Part shown: piece by piece, positions 58,817 to 64,000 of the stretch
How positions within the stretch are numbered: the stretch's first letter is position 1
Layout of the letters: each line of letters opens with the position of its first letter
Source of the DNA: Pseudovibrio zosterae
GTDB taxonomy: Bacteria > Pseudomonadota > Alphaproteobacteria > Rhizobiales > Stappiaceae
NCBI RefSeq assembly: GCF_033843645.1
Contig: NZ_JAWXVZ010000013.1
Location: 1-64,000, forward strand
Length of the DNA stretch: 64,000 nt
Direction of reading: 5' to 3'
Notes under the pieces: model-generated
What the model was told of the DNA's origin: nothing
The model's input: only the letters and a program-made list of their open reading frames with translations
Database searches by the model: none
Translations under genes and position numbers: made by a program

Positions 58817-59178
58817 TTCGCGACTGACCTTCTATTGTTTTCCAGCGGATCAAGCGCTTGCGGCGGCTCGATCTCGTTGGTGCGCATATGGCAATTGTTG
58901 GATTTTTTCTCAAGCCCGATTGCTTCAGCAAACGGCTACCGAATTTGTAGGGGACTATACTCAAGTTTCCAATGGATGCCAATCACAGTTGTTTGGTCCG
59001 ATGGAAAAGCTTGCCTAGTTGCCGGGCGCGCTCGGCATATTCTGCCTCAAGCCACAGATATGAGGTTTGTTACAGTTTATTAAATCGCTGAATTTATTGA
59101 ATTATTACAACTTTCTTGGTCTGGCCCGTTGCTTGCTTGATGGGGAGCGGAATTGTGTCTTCAGGCTCAGAGGAATGA

Positions 59179-61845
59179 ATGGCCGGTGCTATCCAGCTTG
59201 ATCCGTCAGCGATCAGTCTAACATCAGCAAAGAGCGTGCTTTCAGGCACCGCTTCTGGCGCGGCTGGGCAACCTGCTGGTGTGCAAGGGGTCTTTGCTGC
59301 CCTCTTGCAGGCTCAAGCAAGTCCGGATGGTGTTGAGCTCCCGCATGCTGGGAAAGAGGCTCAAGCTTTGCCTGTCAGGCTGGCGGGTGAAGGCGGCGGC
59401 GAGTTCCTTCAATCACTGTCTCAGCAAGAAGAGGTGCAGACGGTTGCTCCTGGTTTTGACGAAGTGGCAGCCGCATCCCCATTCCTGCAATTGGCTTCAG
59501 TCGATCAGGTCCCTGCAGCTTCCGTTGGAGGCGATGGTACTCAATCAACCACAATCAACCCAAATGCGCTCTTGCCGGTATCTGGGGAGATTTCTCAAGC
59601 GGCCCTGCTTCGTGGGCTTTCCAATCGTACTTCTGGTGTTGAAGCTGCTGTTGGTGTCGAGATGTCGTTGGTTGGGGCCCCTCAGTCGCCCGGAGGTGAT
59701 ATTGGGGCGGACGATCTTGCCCAGACTTTGAGCGCCCAACAGGCAGCTACTCAGTCCGCAGCGGCTGAGCTCCTTTCCGGTATTCCTCCGTCGAGTTCCG
59801 TCGATGGTGAGTTGCTCTCGCCGCCGATCTTGCCGAGCGCAGCCAACACATCGGAAGGTGCTGTAGAGCTTGACCCCGCGCCTGTGTCCACGGGGGCAGG
59901 AAAGGCTAGTGAAAATGTTAAGCCGGCGGCTTCATTAAAGAATGCGCCGCAGGTTCACTTAGCTTCTGCTCAGGTTTCGGAGGCGACCGAAGGCGAACTC
60001 AAGACGCCGCGGTTCTTCGACGATCCTCAGTTGCGCGCTGCCCTTGAAGGCAAGACATCACCCAAGGCAATGGCAGAGATGTCCCTTCTGCGAGGGGCTG
60101 CTGATCTCAGCGCGCCGAAGGTGATGACGGTACCTCAGCAGCAAGCTGATGGCTCGGCGGTGGCGCGCAAAGACGGCGCGAGGGTACTGGCAGCCGCCCA
60201 GCAGACAGCTCAAAGTTCTTCGAATGCTATAAGAGTAGAGGCGTTGCCTCACTCTCAAAGCGGAGCAGCTTCGTCCCTTGAGGCGTTTGAAAAGGCGTCT
60301 GCGTCACAAGCTGTTTCAGAAGCGGCTCAGGTTTCAGTCCGCAAGGGCGCGGAGGTGGCACAGCAGGTGCAGGTCTCCACTGCAAACCCTGCTAACACTG
60401 CCAACAGCGCTGTTGCGAAGCCTGAGGGTAGCCCGCGTTCAGCGGGAATGCCAGCTACTGAAGCGCCTGTGAACACGGGGCAAGCCAAGGGAGCCGTTGA
60501 AGTTCAGGGAGCGCGTTCTGTTCCGATTTCGGGAACCATTGAGGCGAGTGTAGCCTCGGGTGCTGCCCCCGGTACTGCCAAGGTTTCGCTGGACTTGGAT
60601 CAGGCAAGCCAGGCGTCCTCTCAACGGTCGCTTTCGCAGCTTGCCGTTGCCGGTACGGTCGAAATTGACGCCGTAGATGTTGAGAGGCTGCCATCAAGCA
60701 TCGCGAAAACCACAAGTGAAGTGGCGGGTGGCGTTTCAGCGGAACGAGGTACCGGTGCCGCTCAGTCTGGAGCTGCGCCCAATTCTCAGAGTGGTTCATC
60801 CGCGCCGCAGCAGGTTGCCGCCCAGCGGAGCGTGACCGACATTTTGTTGGCGCAGGAGGCGGAGCAGGCACAGATGCAGCTTGGCGATAGCGCTCAGGCC
60901 GCCAAATCTCAGGTAACAAGTGAAGCTGGGGCCCAAAAGTCTCAGAACAACGCTGCTCAAGCGGTTGCGCAAATCGCTGTGCCAGTGGTTCCTCAGCAGA
61001 ACAGCAGCAAGCCGCGCTTGTTGCCGATCAACCTGTTCTCAAGTGGGCAGGCTGAGGGAGTTGATCCAACTGCGAGTGCTGATGATGCCATGCTCTCGGA
61101 TGGGGTTGTATCTGGGGGCACTGCCGCGCGCAGCGCAGGGTCGAGCACCAACGTCATGCCGGGCATGGGAGCGAACACTTCCGCTGGGCTGCCGTCCGCG
61201 AACGTCGGATCCAATGCCGGTCAGGCCACAGCGGGCAGCGCTTTGGCAGGCGGTGAGCCCTTGCTCTTCAATCAAGCATTGGCCATGGGCGATGAAGGTC
61301 TCGTGGGAGATGATGGCGAGGTCTTGGACGAAGCGCTTGGTGTGACACTCTCCGGAGGTACGACCAGCTCTGCCAGTAGTGCTGCCATTTCCTCGGCGAT
61401 GATACGTGATGGGGCGCGTCATGTTGCCCAAAGCGCGATCCCTTCCATCGTCATGCAGGCGCAAAGCGGCAACAAACGTTTTGAGATCCGAATGGATCCA
61501 CCAGAGCTGGGCAAGATTGATGTGTCTCTCGAGTTCAAGAAGGACGGTTCTGTTCGGGCGCATCTGACTGTGGATCGACCGGAAACGCTGGACCTCTTTA
61601 TGCGTGATCAACGCACACTTGAGCGCGCGCTGGCAGAAGCAGGGTTTGATACCAGCAGTGAAGGGGCGCTGCAATTTTCCCTCAGGGGCGAGCAGGGCAA
61701 CGGTCAAAGTGATCAAAATGGATCTCACGGGCAGTCTTCGCAGCCCGGACAGATCGCAGAAGGTGGCGGCGTTGACGAAACGCTGGCTGCCGCATCCAAA
61801 GCATACAGCAGCACCGCATCTGGTGCGCTAGACATCTCCGTTTAA
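59179..61845 (+). CDS. fliK: Flagellar hook-length control protein FliK
   Basis: 888-aa export-substrate switch and ruler of the flagellar hook. A very long low-complexity region (about 1-740) rich in Ala, Gln, Ser and Gly is typical of alphaproteobacterial FliK. The conserved C-terminal Flg_hook domain (about 760-850) is recognised by KRFEIRMDPPELGKIDVSLE, then RAHLTVDRPETLDLF. It is followed 28 bases later by flgD, which supports the call. Confidence 0.93.
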   Translation: MAGAIQLDPSAISLTSAKSVLSGTASGAAGQPAGVQGVFAALLQAQASPDGVELPHAGKEAQALPVRLAGEGGGEFLQSLSQQEEVQTVAPGFDEVAAASPFLQLASVDQVPAASVGGDGTQSTTINPNALLPVSGEISQAALLRGLSNRTSGVEAAVGVEMSLVGAPQSPGGDIGADDLAQTLSAQQAATQSAAAELLSGIPPSSSVDGELLSPPILPSAANTSEGAVELDPAPVSTGAGKASENVKPAASLKNAPQVHLASAQVSEATEGELKTPRFFDDPQLRAALEGKTSPKAMAEMSLLRGAADLSAPKVMTVPQQQADGSAVARKDGARVLAAAQQTAQSSSNAIRVEALPHSQSGAASSLEAFEKASASQAVSEAAQVSVRKGAEVAQQVQVSTANPANTANSAVAKPEGSPRSAGMPATEAPVNTGQAKGAVEVQGARSVPISGTIEASVASGAAPGTAKVSLDLDQASQASSQRSLSQLAVAGTVEIDAVDVERLPSSIAKTTSEVAGGVSAERGTGAAQSGAAPNSQSGSSAPQQVAAQRSVTDILLAQEAEQAQMQLGDSAQAAKSQVTSEAGAQKSQNNAAQAVAQIAVPVVPQQNSSKPRLLPINLFSSGQAEGVDPTASADDAMLSDGVVSGGTAARSAGSSTNVMPGMGANTSAGLPSANVGSNAGQATAGSALAGGEPLLFNQALAMGDEGLVGDDGEVLDEALGVTLSGGTTSSASSAAISSAMIRDGARHVAQSAIPSIVMQAQSGNKRFEIRMDPPELGKIDVSLEFKKDGSVRAHLTVDRPETLDLFMRDQRTLERALAEAGFDTSSEGALQFSLRGEQGNGQSDQNGSHGQSSQPGQIAEGGGVDETLAAASKAYSSTASGALDISV

Positions 61846-61873
61846 GCCGCAGGCAAAGTGAAGGGCATACCCA

Positions 61874-62533
61874 ATGAGCACCATTTCAGATCTGGCTTCC
61901 GCGGGCTCTTCAAGCGCGCAAAACAATGCAGCGAGCCAGTCAATCAGCGCAAACTATGATCTGTTCATGTCCATGCTGACGACTCAGTTGCAGAATCAGG
62001 ACCCGTTGGATCCCCTCGATTCCGCGCAGTACACGGAACAGCTGGTTCAATATACGCAGGTTGAGCAACAAATTCAGCAGAATGAAAATTTGGACCAGCT
62101 TCTGGTTCAAATGAAAACGCAAAATGCAAGTCAGTTTGTTGGCTACATCGGCAACGAAGTTACCGCCTTGGGGGACAAGGCGATTCTGGCTGATGATGAA
62201 GCGAAGTGGACATACGTCGCACCTCAAGACGGCAAAGTGCAGATCGAGATCAAGAACTCCGAGGGCGCTGTTGTGTACCGCGAGGAAGTCGACATTAAAG
62301 AGGGCGATGGCACCTATAAATGGGAGGGAACCACGGAGTCTGGCAGCAAGGCAGCCGACGGGGTCTACAGCATTTCCATGACAATGCAGAACGAACTCAA
62401 CCAGCCGTTTGAAGTTTCTACTAACATTACGGGGGTTGTCACTGAGGTTGACTTCACTCAGGGAGAGGTAGTGCTGCGCTTGGGCGATCTTGAAGTCCCT
62501 GTGAGTGACATTACCAAAGTAAAGCAAGTATAA
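61874..62533 (+). CDS. flgD: Flagellar hook cap/assembly protein FlgD
   Basis: 219-aa hook scaffolding cap. N-terminal FlgD signature MSMLTTQLQNQDPLDPLDSA, then QYTEQLVQYTQVEQQ, and C-terminal FlgD-Ig/Tudor part (YKWEGTTESGSKAADGVYSI). Probably co-transcribed with fliK. Confidence 0.96.
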   Translation: MSTISDLASAGSSSAQNNAASQSISANYDLFMSMLTTQLQNQDPLDPLDSAQYTEQLVQYTQVEQQIQQNENLDQLLVQMKTQNASQFVGYIGNEVTALGDKAILADDEAKWTYVAPQDGKVQIEIKNSEGAVVYREEVDIKEGDGTYKWEGTTESGSKAADGVYSISMTMQNELNQPFEVSTNITGVVTEVDFTQGEVVLRLGDLEVPVSDITKVKQV

Positions 62534-62660
62534 TCGTGGTTAATATCCACTATGAATTTCAGTAATGAATCTTACCGAAATCTCACCGGCTGTTTAGGTA
62601 ATTTTTAAAGCCCTTCGTCTACTCTCATTCCAACTTGGTCATGGTTTGTGTGAGAGTAGA

Positions 62661-62936
62661 ATGACCGAACAAGTACGTTCACGAGTAAAATACGTCATCG
62701 GCCCCGATGGGAGTCCTTTGACGATCGCCGACCTTCCTCCAGCGACGACAAAGCGCTGGGTGATCCGTCGTAAGGCAGAGGTTGTTGCTGCAGTTCGCGG
62801 CGGCCTCTTATCGTTAGACGAGGCTTGTCAGCGATACACTTTGACGGTGGAAGAGTTCCTTTCCTGGCAGAGCTCAATTGAAAGGCATGGTCTGGCTGGC
62901 CTCAGGGCCACCCGCATTCAGGACTATCGCAACTAA
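62661..62936 (+). CDS. sciP: CtrA inhibitor SciP (DUF1153)
   Basis: 91-aa DUF1153 protein, the family of Caulobacter SciP, which binds CtrA-activated promoters and blocks activation in swarmer cells. Diagnostic: YVIGPDGSPLTIADLPP, then RWVIRRKAEVVAAVRGGLLS, LDEACQRYTLTVEEFLSWQ and HGLAGLRATR. Start 62661 (MTEQVRSRVK) fits; the in-frame ATG-like start at 62646 gives only five extra residues. Embedded between flagellar operons, upstream of a CtrA box. Confidence 0.93.
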   Translation: MTEQVRSRVKYVIGPDGSPLTIADLPPATTKRWVIRRKAEVVAAVRGGLLSLDEACQRYTLTVEEFLSWQSSIERHGLAGLRATRIQDYRN

Positions 62937-62997
62937 TATAATGAGACTGCTTGTCCGTCTGGGAGGCTTCATCAGGTGGACGTAACAACAAGAGATC

Positions 62998-63030
62998 ACC
63001 CTCGCCATTCGGCGGGGGTTTCTTTTCCCT
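62998..63030 (+). terminator. Terminator after sciP
   Basis: Stem ACCCTCGCC (62998-63006) / GGCGGGGGT (63011-63019) with loop ATTC, then TTCTTTTCCCTTTT. Confidence 0.8.
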
Positions 63031-63534
63031 TTTATTTCTCGGTTTAGGCTGAAGCCTGTTGCCCCTGTGCACAGGTCATGGATTTGGCACTATAACGCAC
63101 GCCCGACCGGCAAACCGAGAGCGGCCAGCCCGCCGCTTCATACTCTTCTCAACCAACAATGTTACGGGAGCGCTTGTCTCAGCTTCGCCATATGCAGATG
63201 GCGGAAATGGGGCGGCAATTGGCCGTTCGCGCTGATTTGGTTGCGGTGCTGGCAAAATACGCGTTAACCGAGATTACCAAAAAACTAACGTTTTTCCTGA
63301 CGCCTAGAGGATTTAGCTAGGTAAAATTTTCACAAACATTTGGATAAGCTGTTAGGCGAAACGGCAGATTCTGGCCAAATCAGGGCGATGTAGGGCAAAG
63401 TCACAAAGTGGCGTTAAGGATTTGTTAACCACATTGGCGGCAATTTTTGCCCAGTAGATAGCCGCAGGGGCATTCGATTTTAGTAGCGGTTGTTAACTAT
63501 TAGGGGCAGCGATCCTGGGCGTGGGGCAAAATAC
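63031..63534. other. fliF upstream region
   Basis: About 500 bases between the sciP terminator and fliF. A 53-codon ORF (63159-63320, MLRERLSQLRHMQMAEMG) has no clear ribosome site and I do not call it. The rest holds the promoter and CtrA box of fliF. Confidence 0.4.
63414..63429 (+). promoter_or_regulatory. CtrA-binding site (TTAA-N7-TTAAC) before fliF
   Basis: TTAA-GGATTTG-TTAAC matches the full CtrA consensus and lies about 105 bases ahead of the fliF start. In Caulobacter-type regulation CtrA drives the early flagellar class II operons. A weaker half-site TTAACC (from 63264) and TTAAC (from 63493) lie nearby. Confidence 0.7.
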
Positions 63535-64000
63535 GTGAACGGTATCCTGGATTTTTTGAAAACACTCGGTCCGGCGAGACTTGGTGCTATGGGGGTCATG
63601 GCGACGATCCTCATTGGCCTGTTTTCATTTATCATTTTTCAGGCCACTGCACCGCAGATGGTGCCTCTTTATACGGATCTCAGCTCCGATGATGTTGCCG
63701 GTGTTGTGGCTCAGCTTGAGAGCCAGAGCATTGACTATGAAGTTCGCGACAATGAGACTGCTGTCTTCGTGCCTGAGGCAGATGTCTACCGCATGCGTAT
63801 GGTGATGGCAGAAGCGGGTCTGCCAACTGGCGGCGGTGTCGGCTACGAGATTTTCGACAAGACCGATACGCTCGGCGCCACCAGCTTCGTCCAGAACATC
63901 AATCACCTTCGCGCTCTGGAAGGTGAGCTTTCTCGCACCATTCGTTCTTTGGGCAGCATCAATGCAGCGCGTGTGCATTTGGTTATCCCTGAGCGCCAGT
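63535..64000 (+). CDS. fliF: Flagellar MS-ring protein FliF (partial, runs off the window)
   Basis: First 155 codons of FliF from a GTG start (GGGGC upstream). N-terminal membrane helix (about 20-42) is followed by the ring-building YscJ/FliF domain: MVPLYTDLSSDDVAGVVAQL, then YEVRDNETAVFVPEADVYRM, LPTGGGVGYEIFDK and SINAARVHLVIPE. The frame is still open at 64000. First gene of the next flagellar operon. Confidence 0.96.
   Translation, partial: MNGILDFLKTLGPARLGAMGVMATILIGLFSFIIFQATAPQMVPLYTDLSSDDVAGVVAQLESQSIDYEVRDNETAVFVPEADVYRMRMVMAEAGLPTGGGVGYEIFDKTDTLGATSFVQNINHLRALEGELSRTIRSLGSINAARVHLVIPERQ

Noticed and set aside
63159..63320. 53-codon ORF upstream of fliF
   Set aside because: No ribosome site and overlaps the expected regulatory region; kept only as a note.
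1..64000. CRISPR arrays, rRNA operons, retron-like or other RNA-templated systems
   Set aside because: No regularly spaced repeats, no rRNA-like sequence and no reverse transcriptase motif seen on either strand.

Overview
The window is alphaproteobacterial chromosome of medium-high GC. It has a SciP-type CtrA inhibitor (DUF1153) next to flagellar genes, a textbook CtrA box before fliF, several MCPs and alkB. A marine Stappiaceae/Rhodobacterales-type host (Pseudovibrio-like) fits, but that placement is inference.

Layout. 0-16.4 kb is ordinary chromosome: two paralogous Cache-type MCPs (minus strand), a small membrane protein, an AspT/YidE-type transporter, an NAD-dependent epimerase/reductase, alkane monooxygenase alkB, a LapG-like periplasmic transglutaminase-fold protease, a RimB/RimK/deacylase trio for glutamate tailing, a third MCP and a GntP-type permease. 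16.5-19.4 kb is acnB with a strong terminator. 19.5-21.3 kb is a small accessory locus: two tiny conserved minus-strand proteins face an XRE regulator plus ImmA-type metallopeptidase across a divergent promoter full of ATTGCA dyads. A tRNA-Met(CAT) with a consensus promoter follows.

21,717-57,006 is a complete-looking Mu-like transposable prophage of about 35.3 kb. I could place its ends: TG...CA termini, a 5-bp target duplication TTTGT, an ATTCTGCA motif at exactly the same offset (17-24) from both ends, and further TGCA-core sites with the 22-bp R1-R2 step known from Mu. The order is repressor (minus)/operator-enhancer/Ner/transposase A/B/early genes/GemA/Mor-like activator/endolysin-holin/terminase/portal/head/I protease-scaffold/capsid/connectors, followed by a P2-type contractile tail (sheath, tube, E-E' with a canonical -1 slippery site, tape measure, U, X, D, V, W, J, I, fibre). 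Non-phage cargo sits inside: an AT-rich acyltransferase-3 gene between head genes, a DnaJ-like zinc-motif ORF, a secreted protein and a DUF2513 protein on the minus strand. The gp30-like head protein ends in what looks like a PBECR2-type nuclease domain.

After the prophage the chromosome resumes with an NTF2/SnoaL-like protein, mnmA (minus), then fliK-flgD, sciP, a terminator, a CtrA box and the start of fliF, which runs off the window.

The most interesting items are the divergent four-gene XRE/ImmA locus, the two recoding signals in the prophage (GGGAAAC in the tail chaperone, A9 at the portal/head-protein junction), the resolved transposon ends, and the acyltransferase cargo gene.
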